From: Nitratireductor aestuarii
GTDB lineage: Bacteria; Pseudomonadota; Alphaproteobacteria; Rhizobiales; Rhizobiaceae
NCBI RefSeq assembly: GCF_014641695.1
Contig: NZ_BMIF01000006.1
Coordinates: 1-64,000, forward strand
Direction: 5' to 3'
DNA length: 64,000 nt
Position numbers and translations under genes: made by a program. The notes beneath the pieces were generated by a model. That model saw only the letters and a list, made by a program, of their open reading frames with translations. It was not told the origin of the DNA and did no database searches. Shown piece by piece: positions 1 to 7,285 of the stretch; positions within the stretch are counted from its first letter, which is position 1, and each line of letters opens with the position of its first letter.

Positions 1-27
1 TCCGAATGGGTTGTGAACACTCACATT

Positions 28-1119
28 CTAGAGAAAATTTGACTGGCCATGGCACCTCGAGCGGTGCGCGCCTGCAGAGAAAAGGCTGCGCGCACCGCTG
101 TTGCAGCCGTCTCTGCTAATCCCTTCCATAGGTGCTATGGCATTGAGCTCATCGCCGGTGAGATTCATCGTTGGCATTCTGGTGCCGGGCTTGATGCTCT
201 GCGGGTCGGCAATCCACGCGGCGAGATTTCCGCGGCTCATGGAGAGCGTTCCGGCTGCCAAAGTTTTCCGGCTGGCGACATGGGTAAGGTCAGGTCCGGC
301 GTTTGAAGCGGCTACGGTTCCCTGAACCTTGTGGCACATCACGCAGGGCCGGTTCAGAAAGAGATCGCGACCCTGACGCGCCAATTCCGAACTGGGTTCG
401 GCGGCATTCTGGAGCTGAGCTTCATACCACGCATCGAACTCCACACGCGGCTGAGCAATCACCAAAACGCCCATATGCGCATGCTGGGCCCCACAATATT
501 CGGCGCACTGTCCCCGATATGTGCCGTTTCTATCCGCCTGCAGGGTCAGCGTATTGACGACACCCGGCACCAGATCGAGCTTGCCGTGGAGAGCTGGCAC
601 CCAGAACGAGTGGATGACATCCTGCGACTTGAGGACGAGCCTGACCGGTTCTCCACTCGGAATGTGGATTTCGTTGGCAGTCGTCACGATCCTGCTCGGT
701 TCGCTGTTCTCGTAGCGCACCGCCCACCACCACTGATAACCAGTCACCTCGATGGTGAGCTCGGCATCCGCGCCAATGCCAGCCAGGGTGCGATTGGCGA
801 AGAAGCTGAGAACTGTGAGGCAGACGAGGACGAGGCCGGTGGCAACAACCGCCATCAGGACGGCCCGGCTGGCAGCATGTTCAGATTGAACATCCGTCTC
901 GAGGGGATCTGCAGCTTGCCGCCGACGCCGCACCAATGCCACCGCTAGCACGCCCATCACCATGAGCCATATGACTGTGCAGAGTGCGGTGAAGCTCCAG
1001 ATCAGGCGGGCGAGCTCCTCCCCGGCTGGCCCGTGGGGATCAAGCGCCGACTGCACGCCGCTGCAGCCGGTGAGAAATCCTGCGCAGGATGTGAGCCCAA
1101 CTCGCGCCAGCACTTTCAT
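28..1119 (-). CDS. coxB: Cytochrome c oxidase subunit II with fused cytochrome c domain (caa3 type)
   Basis: Subunit II of a heme-copper oxidase; it takes electrons from cytochrome c and passes them through CuA to subunit I. A lipobox (LTGC, Cys19) suggests a lipid-anchored N-terminus, followed by two membrane helices at about 36-62 and 83-106. The CuA ligands are visible: His170 (VIHSFW), Cys205, Cys209, His213 and Met216. A C-terminal cytochrome c domain has CVMCH (259-263) and a likely axial Met near 315 (GTRMPTM). The gene ends a four-gene minus-strand operon whose upstream members are a cytochrome c, a XoxJ-like protein and a PQQ dehydrogenase, so it probably receives electrons from alcohol oxidation. 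Subunit I would lie beyond the window edge. The last ~33 residues after NAIAP do not look like a normal tail; another frame would end with TYGRD just after this point, so a small indel is possible. Confidence 0.88.
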   Translation of the reverse strand: MKVLARVGLTSCAGFLTGCSGVQSALDPHGPAGEELARLIWSFTALCTVIWLMVMGVLAVALVRRRRQAADPLETDVQSEHAASRAVLMAVVATGLVLVCLTVLSFFANRTLAGIGADAELTIEVTGYQWWWAVRYENSEPSRIVTTANEIHIPSGEPVRLVLKSQDVIHSFWVPALHGKLDLVPGVVNTLTLQADRNGTYRGQCAEYCGAQHAHMGVLVIAQPRVEFDAWYEAQLQNAAEPSSELARQGRDLFLNRPCVMCHKVQGTVAASNAGPDLTHVASRKTLAAGTLSMSRGNLAAWIADPQSIKPGTRMPTMNLTGDELNAIAPMEGISRDGCNSGARSLFSAGAHRSRCHGQSNFL

Positions 1120-1652
1120 GGCGAGCGCCCCAGCGTTGTCGCATCGGGCAGCCGGTTTTCTGATGGATGCGGCATCAGATCGTCATTTCGACCGGGGGCT
1201 GCCGCTTTCGAACTCTTGCCTGCAAGCGAGCGCACGTAGGCCGCGAGCTCCCAGATCTGATCGTCGGGTACACGGCCACCGAAGGCGGGCATGCCGTTCG
1301 GCCGTCCATCGCGGATGGTTGCATGGATGTTCTCGATGGAACTGCCATAAATCCACTTGTCGTCCATGAGGGCTGGCCCCATGCCGCCTCCGCCCCTGGA
1401 ATGACAGCCCGAACAGTTGAACCAGTCGAATAGGCGCTTTCCTTCGCTCATGTGGAATGCGTTGTCGGCGAACCGGGCTGCCTTGGCATCCGTGTCGACC
1501 GGTCGTTCGCCTCCAGGTGCCAAGCTCGTTACCGGAACCGCCTGGTCGCCCGCACCCTTCACCGGGTCCGGACGCGTGTCACGCTCCTCCCTCTGGCAAC
1601 CCGTCAGAAGGATCGCCACGCCAGCAAGCAGCGCGAGCGTTCGCATCTTCAT
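1116..1652 (-). CDS. Lipoprotein c-type cytochrome
   Basis: A 178-residue single-heme cytochrome c. The N-terminus is a lipoprotein signal (LLTGC, Cys19), so the protein is probably tethered in the periplasm. The heme motif is CSGCH (80-84) and the likely distal ligand is Met121 in NGMPAFGG. The stop overlaps the coxB start by four bases (ATGA), implying translational coupling. Its position between the dehydrogenase/XoxJ genes and a caa3 oxidase subunit suggests it carries electrons from the quinoprotein to the oxidase, the job of XoxG/MxaG-type cytochromes. Sequence alone does not show that it is orthologous to XoxG. Confidence 0.85.
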   Translation of the reverse strand: MKMRTLALLAGVAILLTGCQREERDTRPDPVKGAGDQAVPVTSLAPGGERPVDTDAKAARFADNAFHMSEGKRLFDWFNCSGCHSRGGGGMGPALMDDKWIYGSSIENIHATIRDGRPNGMPAFGGRVPDDQIWELAAYVRSLAGKSSKAAAPGRNDDLMPHPSENRLPDATTLGRSP

Positions 1653-2497
1653 CTTGCGCCTGCCGTTTCAGCCCCGTCGATCCGGGGCACGCCATATTCT
1701 GCGAGGATGGCCTCAATCTCGGTGCGGTGCTGCCGCAACGCCTGGTTGACCGCATTCCGCAATTCGCGATCTTCGTGACGCACGCCCATGGAGATGTCGA
1801 AAATCATCGGATTGAAGGGAAGATCGACCATCGGCAAGACTGGCTTCAGCTTCAGCCCAACCCTCTGGCGGGCGGCGAAATATCCGGCAACCGGACCCCA
1901 TGCGATGGCAACATCGACATCTCCCTTCGCGACGGCATCGATGATGGGCGAGGACGGATCCGGCCTCGAATAATCACCGTAGACGGGAAAGCCCTGCAGG
2001 TTGCCGACGACGCCCCTGCGTGCAAGCGATTGTACGGGCGGCGCATTCGCGCCGTCGTCGCCAATTAACTGCACGCCTATTCTCAAGGTGCGCAGGCGCG
2101 GATCATCGAGGGACCTGATGTCAGGACCGTCCTCGCGCGTGATGAAGACATAGGTTGAGCGATAGTAGGGAGACGTTGGTCGAAGCATATCGACCGCCAT
2201 GGGTATCCCCGGCACAAGATCGCAGAGACCGGCCTTCAGCGTATTGCGAATGAACCCGCGCCGCTGCGCCCACCAGACATAGGTGACGGTCGCATCCAGT
2301 TCACGTGCGACGATGTCGACGATCCGGTTTTCAAACCCCCCTCGGCTTTCATTCGAAAACGGCAGGTTGTTGGGGTCAGCGCAGACGCGAAGCTGGCGTT
2401 GCGGCGCGGCACTCGCACCGGCTCCCATGAGGATCAGGAGCAGTGCGACGACCCGCAGGGCGGTGCTCAACGCTCGCTCAGGGAAGCTTGAACACAT
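1649..2497 (-). CDS. XoxJ/MxaJ-like periplasmic binding protein associated with quinoprotein dehydrogenase
   Basis: A 282-residue secreted protein of the type II periplasmic-binding fold. It has an N-terminal signal peptide ending near GASA (about residue 30), then the typical opening LRVCADPNNLPFSN found in quinoprotein-dehydrogenase-associated binding proteins (XoxJ/MxaJ group). No ABC permease or ATPase accompanies it, which fits a role as a partner or activator of the dehydrogenase rather than in transport. The annotated start overlaps the end of the dehydrogenase gene by 20 bases; a slightly later start is possible. The stop overlaps the following cytochrome gene by four bases, so dehydrogenase, J-protein, cytochrome and coxB look co-transcribed. 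Confidence 0.82.
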   Translation of the reverse strand: MCSSFPERALSTALRVVALLLILMGAGASAAPQRQLRVCADPNNLPFSNESRGGFENRIVDIVARELDATVTYVWWAQRRGFIRNTLKAGLCDLVPGIPMAVDMLRPTSPYYRSTYVFITREDGPDIRSLDDPRLRTLRIGVQLIGDDGANAPPVQSLARRGVVGNLQGFPVYGDYSRPDPSSPIIDAVAKGDVDVAIAWGPVAGYFAARQRVGLKLKPVLPMVDLPFNPMIFDISMGVRHEDRELRNAVNQALRQHRTEIEAILAEYGVPRIDGAETAGAR

Positions 2498-4154
2498 AGA
2501 GTGTACCTCCCGGTGCGGTGACGTCCTTCAGGTCGGCCATGACACCGGCAAAGCCGAGTGCAGCAGTGCGGTCGCGCGGATCTAGGTCGCCGGAAACGAC
2601 GGCTCCCGCCCATCCCCCGACGCCTGAAAGTATGGCGATGTACTCATGGCCGTCCGGGCCACGATAGGCGACTGGCTGGCCGATGATCCCCGACGACGTC
2701 TTGAACTGCCAGAGCAGGTCGCCGGTCCTTGCGCTCACCGCCTTGAACCAGCCTTCCATCGTGCCATAGAACACCACGTCGCCGGCCGTTGCCAGCGCCC
2801 CGCTCCAGACCGGAAAATTCTCCTTGATCTTCCAGGCCGGCCGCTCATTGGCTATGTCCCAGGCGGTGAACTCGCCGCGGTGGCCGCCCGGGCCAGGGAT
2901 CATCCGAACTTCCATGCCGACATAGGGCGTACCGGCAATGTAGTTCACGTCCACCCCCTGCTCATCCATGCAGAGGTTGGCGTGCGGAATGTAGAGGAGC
3001 CCGGTGCGCGGAGAGAACGCTGAAGGCTCCCAGTCCTTCACACCAGAGGCTGTCGGGCAGATGTTGCGCACCAGCTTGCCGGTGCGTGGCGCCTTCTCCT
3101 CGTTCACGATCAGGCGGCCATTTTTCAGATCAACGCCCTTGCTTGAATTGACGGCGCCGAAGGGCTCTGCGGAAAGGACTTCCCCGGTTGTTCGATCCAG
3201 TATGTAGATGTAGCCATTGCGCTCGGGACGGACGAGCACCTTGCGAGGCTTACCCTTCCAGTCCATGTCGAGCAGGATCTGTTCGTTGATCCCGTCGTAG
3301 TCATGCATGTCATGGGGCGTCCATTGGTAGAACCAATGGGCCGCTCCCGTATCCGGATCGCGCGCGAAGATACCCGCAGTCCATTTGTTGTCGCCCGGCC
3401 TCAGATCAGGGTTCCAGGGACCAGGATTGCCGGTTCCGTGATAGATCAGGTCAAGGTCCGGATCGTAGGAAATCCAGCCCCACATGTTCCCGCCGCCGAT
3501 CTGCCAGGCATTGGGCGGCCAGGTGGAAACGCCGAGATCCTCCCCCTTGTCGCTGTCGTAGAACGGCTTGAATTCGGACCCGATGAGCACGTCCTTGTCC
3601 GGTCCCGTGCTGAAGGCGGTCCAGACCACATGGCCGTCCTTCGCATCAAGCGCCTTGACCCAGCCGCGCACGCCCAGTTCGCCACCGGAATTGCCCACCA
3701 GCACCTTGTCCTTCACCACCAGCGGCGCCATGGTGATGGTCTCGCCGATGTTGATGTTGCCGACCTTGTTGTTCCAGACGGCTGCGCCAGTCTCTGCATC
3801 AACCGCGATCGTATGGCCATCGAGGGTATTGAAGAAGATCCGCCCATCCGAGAAGGCTGCACCGCGATTGACGACATCGCAGCAGGCGACACCCTGCGAC
3901 GTCGGTTCAGGATTGGGCCGAAACGCCCATTTCAGCGGTGCACCAGGCTTCGTGAGATCGAGGGCATAGAGGATGTTCGGATAGGGCGTGACGATATACA
4001 TCGTGTTTTCGACAACGAGAGGTGCTGCTTCATGGCCCTTGTTGACGCCGGTTGAGAACGTGAACGCCACCCGGAGGTCCTTGACGTTCTCCTCGTTGAT
4101 CTCGTCCAGTTCGCTGAAGCGGGTGGACGCATAGTTCTTGGCTGGCATGGTCAT
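2478..4154 (-). pseudogene. PQQ-dependent alcohol dehydrogenase, lanthanide type; frameshifted after the signal peptide
   Basis: The mature part of a methanol/ethanol-family quinoprotein (eight-bladed propeller), which oxidises alcohols in the periplasm with PQQ. Visible hallmarks in this 558-residue frame are the vicinal disulfide Cys91-Cys92 (VACCDVV), metal-ligand Glu159 (GGELGVRG), Asn243 (GTGNPGPWN), catalytic Asp285 and Asp287 in HDYDG. Asp287, two residues after the catalytic Asp, is the extra carboxylate that marks lanthanide-dependent XoxF/ExaF/PedH enzymes; calcium MxaF has Ala there. The in-frame ATG begins at what should be mid-protein (MTMPAKNYASTRF); family members read DGQW-x-MPAK here. 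The preceding 70 codons, with signal peptide, are in another frame, and one added G at the CAATGACC site would join them. As it stands the enzyme would not be exported. This could be a real inactivating mutation or a sequencing error. Confidence 0.85.
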
Positions 4155-4363
4155 TGGCCGTCATCGGCCGGCGCAGCAGAGATCGGAGGCGTGATGCGGG
4201 GGGATGAATTCTGGGCAGAAGCATCCGCAGTCAAACCCAGGCAAAATGCTACTGTCGCCACGAACGCAATTCGCGTCCCACTGGGAAGAATTGCGCCCCG
4301 CGTCCTCAGCCATTGTGTTGCCGAGGGAACTCCCGCGAAATCAGACAAGATTTTCATCGCCAT
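4151..4363 (-). pseudogene. Signal peptide and N-terminus of the frameshifted PQQ dehydrogenase
   Basis: This 70-residue frame carries a basic n-region, a hydrophobic core (IAFVATVAFCLGL) and a cleavage site after ADASA, then a short linker ending ADDGQ before a TGA stop. The stop overlaps the ATG of the next frame (ATGA). In homologous quinoproteins DDGQW runs directly into the MPAK segment encoded in the next frame, so this is the 5' part of the same gene and not a separate small protein. An earlier alternative start (Met3) is also possible. Confidence 0.82.
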
Positions 4364-4531
4364 CGCCTAAGAGCAGCTTCATTAAAGCTCCCGACAGACT
4401 GCTTTGTTCCATTCCAGCAGACGGCAACTCACGGCTCAGCTCAGCAAGCTGACCGCAATGGAAGGCCCCTGGTTCTTCGGAACATCATGACGCCAACGCG
4501 ATTGGGCTTGTGACAGACAAGGAGAACCGAG
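4364..4531. promoter_or_regulatory. Divergent promoter region between the PQQ dehydrogenase operon and the small ORFs
   Basis: 168 bases separate the minus-strand dehydrogenase operon from the plus-strand small genes, so promoters for both must lie here or close by. No confident sigma-factor box or operator was recognised. Confidence 0.4.
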
Positions 4532-4717
4532 ATGTCCAGCAAGATGCCTCCCGTTCCGCCCCAGAACAGAAGTCCCAAAGGCCCAGGAGATCACAAGTCC
4601 GCCAGTGCTGACGATACGCAGCACGGCACACATGGCGCGCCGGATCCCGATCGTCAGGGACAGCAGGGCAACTCAAAGGTGAACACCACCCATCAGGGAT
4701 ACCAGCAGGATCGTTGA
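4532..4717 (+). CDS. Small hydrophilic protein of unknown function
   Basis: A 61-residue protein rich in Pro, Gly, Gln, Asp, Lys and His, without hydrophobic stretches, so probably disordered and cytosolic. A strong ribosome-binding site (AAGGAGAACCGAG) directly precedes the ATG, the main reason to accept it as real. It is followed two bases after its stop by a second similar small gene. No known domain was recognised; proteins of this composition occur in alphaproteobacteria, sometimes as stress-induced proteins, but that role is only a guess. Confidence 0.6.
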   Translation: MSSKMPPVPPQNRSPKGPGDHKSASADDTQHGTHGAPDPDRQGQQGNSKVNTTHQGYQQDR

Positions 4718-4719
4718 TC

Positions 4720-4914
4720 ATGTCCACATCCAAAAAGCATCCGAACACAATCAGACAGGGCGGTCCCGGCGCTTCACACGAAAATGCCAAAGAGCCGTTG
4801 GAGATCAACAAGCCGCCGGCAGACAGGACTGATCAACGGGAAACCAGCAACCGCTCAAGTGGAGGCGGAGAGAAGGACAAGCGCCACTCACACAATCCCA
4901 CCTTGAAGGATTGA
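4720..4914 (+). CDS. Second small hydrophilic protein of unknown function
   Basis: A 64-residue, highly charged protein (MSTSKKHPN start) lacking hydrophobic segments. The ATG at 4720 is two bases after the stop of the previous gene, so the pair is probably translated together; a TTG two codons earlier is less likely. Composition resembles its neighbour (Gly, Lys, Asp, Arg, Pro, Asn), suggesting either an old duplication or a common disordered role. No motif is recognised. Confidence 0.5.
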   Translation: MSTSKKHPNTIRQGGPGASHENAKEPLEINKPPADRTDQRETSNRSSGGGEKDKRHSHNPTLKD

Positions 4915-5015
4915 AGCTCATCTATGCCGGCGGCAACGTCTCATTCGATAGCAGCACAATCGTCGTGAAAGCAGACACGTGCTTCCCGGCACCGGTGTCC
5001 TACGACAATAAGGTT

Positions 5016-5051
5016 CCGCCCCAGCCCAACCAAAGGCTGGGAATGGGGCGG
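5016..5051 (-). terminator. GC-rich hairpin downstream of the benE-like gene
   Basis: Arms CCGCCCC and GGGGCGG, with an inner CAGCC/GGCTG pair, form a strong hairpin just beyond the 3' end of the minus-strand operon. There is no clear U-run, so it may be a weak terminator or an mRNA 3'-end stabiliser. Confidence 0.35.
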
Positions 5052-5086
5052 CTTGGGCATGCTTGTCTGTCAAACATGGCCCGCAA

Positions 5087-6349
5087 TCAAGCGGGCTGTT
5101 TCTCCTCAAACTTCTCCGTATCGACCAGGGCCGAGATGAGCACGCCGGCGACCAAGGACCAGAAAGGCGCACTAATGCCGAGGAGCGTGACGTTGGACAT
5201 GGCGACGGCAAGTGCGACGAATGCACCGGTCTGATTGCCTAGCGACTTGCCGAAGGCGTTCTGGCAGGCCGACAGCAGCACGCCGATCATGGCAAGGCCG
5301 GAGACCGAGGCGATAAGTGCGGAGGGCAGGCTCAGCACGATCGGAACGGCGGCTCCCGCTATGAGGCCGAAGAAGGCGAATAGCACGCCGTTGACGACCG
5401 TCGCAGCATAACGGCCGTCCTTGTTTTCACCAGCTTGATCCGATGAGCATATGGCAGTCATTGGGCCGGCAACATTGGCGTTGTGGCCGCCAAGGGCACC
5501 GGCCGCAATGCCGCCAAAGCCGGAGATGATGGTCATTGCATTAACCGGAGGTCGATAGCCTTCCGCCAAAAGCACGCCGGTCGCCTGCGCGTTTTCAGCG
5601 CCGATCACCAACAGCGCAAGCGGAACCGCGATTGCAAAGAATGCATCAATGGAAAACGCCGGCATCGTGAACTCAGGCGCGGCAAACGCGATGTTGGCCG
5701 CACCACCCCCGACTGCCCCGGTCGCAAATGCTACGATCAAGCTGGCGACCAGGGCTGCCAGCACCGGGGGGATCGTCCGGCTTACCCGCATGGAGACGAA
5801 AAAGGCGAGGATCGCAGCGCCGGCGATAAGCGGCGCGGTGTTGAGTGCCGTCACGGTGCCCGTTGCAAAACGGATCATGGCGCCAGCGATCATCGCCATG
5901 ACGATGGGCATTGGCAGCCACCGCATGACCCTCCCAATAAGACCGGTGACGCCGAGCACCAGAACCAGTACACCCGCCAGGATGAAGGCGCCGACCGCCT
6001 CGCTGAACGGGATCGTCGCAAGCGAGCCGGCAATGAGGGCCGCACCGGGGATCGAGTAAGCCCCATTGATCGGCTGCTTGTAATAGAGCGCCAGCAACAG
6101 GCTGATCAGGCCACCCAGCACGTAGATCGAAAACAGCCAGGCAACGGTCTGGCCATTGGTCAGATGGCCGGCCTCGGCCGCGCCGATGACGATCAGGGCT
6201 GGCCCGGAGCAGCCGAAGATAGTGGCCACCACTCCAGTGCTGGCCGTCTTGATACCGAGATGCTTCGGCAGGTCGCGCAGGCCCGACGCAAAGCCGGGTC
6301 CACGTTCAATCAGGCGCTTTTCAGAGTAGGTCTGTTCTATCGTGTTCAT
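5087..6349 (-). CDS. benE: BenE-family carboxylate/H+ symporter, probable 2-furoate importer
   Basis: A 420-residue polytopic inner-membrane protein with about 12 hydrophobic segments, matching the benzoate:H+ symporter family BenE in length and in motifs such as the Ala/Gly-rich NGAYSIPGAALIAGS and GGHNANVAGPMTAIC. The start chosen is the ATG beginning MNTIEQTYSEKRL, because GGAGGATTGAG lies immediately upstream; a 21-codon longer frame exists but has no such signal. It is the last gene of the operon encoding CoA ligase and molybdenum acyl-CoA dehydrogenase. By context the substrate is more likely 2-furoate than benzoate: no benzoate ring-cleavage genes are present. Confidence 0.85.
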   Translation of the reverse strand: MNTIEQTYSEKRLIERGPGFASGLRDLPKHLGIKTASTGVVATIFGCSGPALIVIGAAEAGHLTNGQTVAWLFSIYVLGGLISLLLALYYKQPINGAYSIPGAALIAGSLATIPFSEAVGAFILAGVLVLVLGVTGLIGRVMRWLPMPIVMAMIAGAMIRFATGTVTALNTAPLIAGAAILAFFVSMRVSRTIPPVLAALVASLIVAFATGAVGGGAANIAFAAPEFTMPAFSIDAFFAIAVPLALLVIGAENAQATGVLLAEGYRPPVNAMTIISGFGGIAAGALGGHNANVAGPMTAICSSDQAGENKDGRYAATVVNGVLFAFFGLIAGAAVPIVLSLPSALIASVSGLAMIGVLLSACQNAFGKSLGNQTGAFVALAVAMSNVTLLGISAPFWSLVAGVLISALVDTEKFEEKQPA

Positions 6350-6440
6350 TCTCAATCCTCCCGGAGCGGATACGAGGCCGCTCCCTCCTCTTGGAACATG
6401 AACCGGGCTCACGCCCGGCCCCGATTGAGCTTCTCGTCGA

Positions 6441-7247
6441 TCAGCGTCCGACGAAGTTCGGCGCGCGCTTTTCGTGAAAGGCCAGCACGCCTTCGCGGAA
6501 ATCTTCCGAGGTCCGGAGACGGCTGTAGCAATGGCCCTCGACCTCGATGGCCGTCGTGAGCAGAGCGTCGTCCGTTTCGTTCAGGAGCTTTTTCGCCGTC
6601 CGCTGGGCCAGCGGCGAGAAGCGGATCAGTTCCTCGACGAGCGCATCGACAGCCGTCTCCAGCTCGGCATCCGCTACGATTTCGGACGCGATGCCCCAGT
6701 CATAGGCTTCCTGGCCCGTGATCCACTTGGAGCGCATCACGATGTTCTTGGTGCGGGTGACCCCGACCATCTTCTGCAGGCGGGCGGAGCCGCCCGAGCC
6801 CGGGATCTGGCCGAGCTTCTGTTCGGGCAGAGCGTAGCGCGTGGTATTGGTCGCAATGCGGAAATCGCAGGCAAGCGACAGTTCGAAGCCAACGCCGAAG
6901 CAGTAACCGCGATTGGCCGCAATGACCGGCTTGGAGCAGCGGGCTGGTGATGCGATGTTCCAGGCGAGCTTCGAAACGTGCTCCGGGCTGGCCTCAAGGA
7001 AGCCCTTGATGTTGCCACCCGACGAGAAATGCTTACCCGTGCCGGTGACGACGATGATGCGCACACGGTCGTCCTCATCGAGGGCCTCGAAGACAAGGCG
7101 CAGCTGGTCACGGGCGAGCATTGACACGACGTTGTATGGCGGATTGTCGAGCGTGATGTCGGCACGCTGACGTGCCGGGTCGATCGTGACCTTGAAGCCG
7201 TCGAGTTCGGCCAGGCGTGGGTCCTGGAATGTGGCGTTGTCAGCCAT
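6441..7247 (-). CDS. hmfE: Enoyl-CoA hydratase/isomerase family protein, probable 2-oxoglutaroyl-CoA hydrolase
   Basis: A 268-residue crotonase-fold protein. The oxyanion-hole segments HFSSGGNIKGF and NRGYCFGVGFELSLA, and the PEQKLGQIPGSGGSARL segment, are in the expected order. In furoate catabolism the hydroxylated furoyl-CoA ring opens to 2-oxoglutaroyl-CoA, which HmfE of this superfamily hydrolyses to 2-oxoglutarate and CoA. The assignment rests on gene order: it directly follows the CoA ligase, overlapping its stop only if the longer 282-residue frame is used. The ATG at 7247 is preferred because AAAGGACA precedes it. An ordinary enoyl-CoA hydratase cannot be excluded from sequence alone. 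Confidence 0.75.
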   Translation of the reverse strand: MADNATFQDPRLAELDGFKVTIDPARQRADITLDNPPYNVVSMLARDQLRLVFEALDEDDRVRIIVVTGTGKHFSSGGNIKGFLEASPEHVSKLAWNIASPARCSKPVIAANRGYCFGVGFELSLACDFRIATNTTRYALPEQKLGQIPGSGGSARLQKMVGVTRTKNIVMRSKWITGQEAYDWGIASEIVADAELETAVDALVEELIRFSPLAQRTAKKLLNETDDALLTTAIEVEGHCYSRLRTSEDFREGVLAFHEKRAPNFVGR

Positions 7248-7285
7248 GGATTGTCCTTTCATGGGTTTGTCGGTGTTCCAACCGC

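Noticed and set aside
5087-6349. Benzoate degradation locus
   Set aside because: BenE alone suggested this, but no benABCD, box or cat genes are near.
5483-6559. 358-codon plus-strand open frame
   Set aside because: Lies antisense to the benE-like gene; composition (Arg/Asp/Gly-rich, no motifs) is typical of a GC-rich shadow frame.
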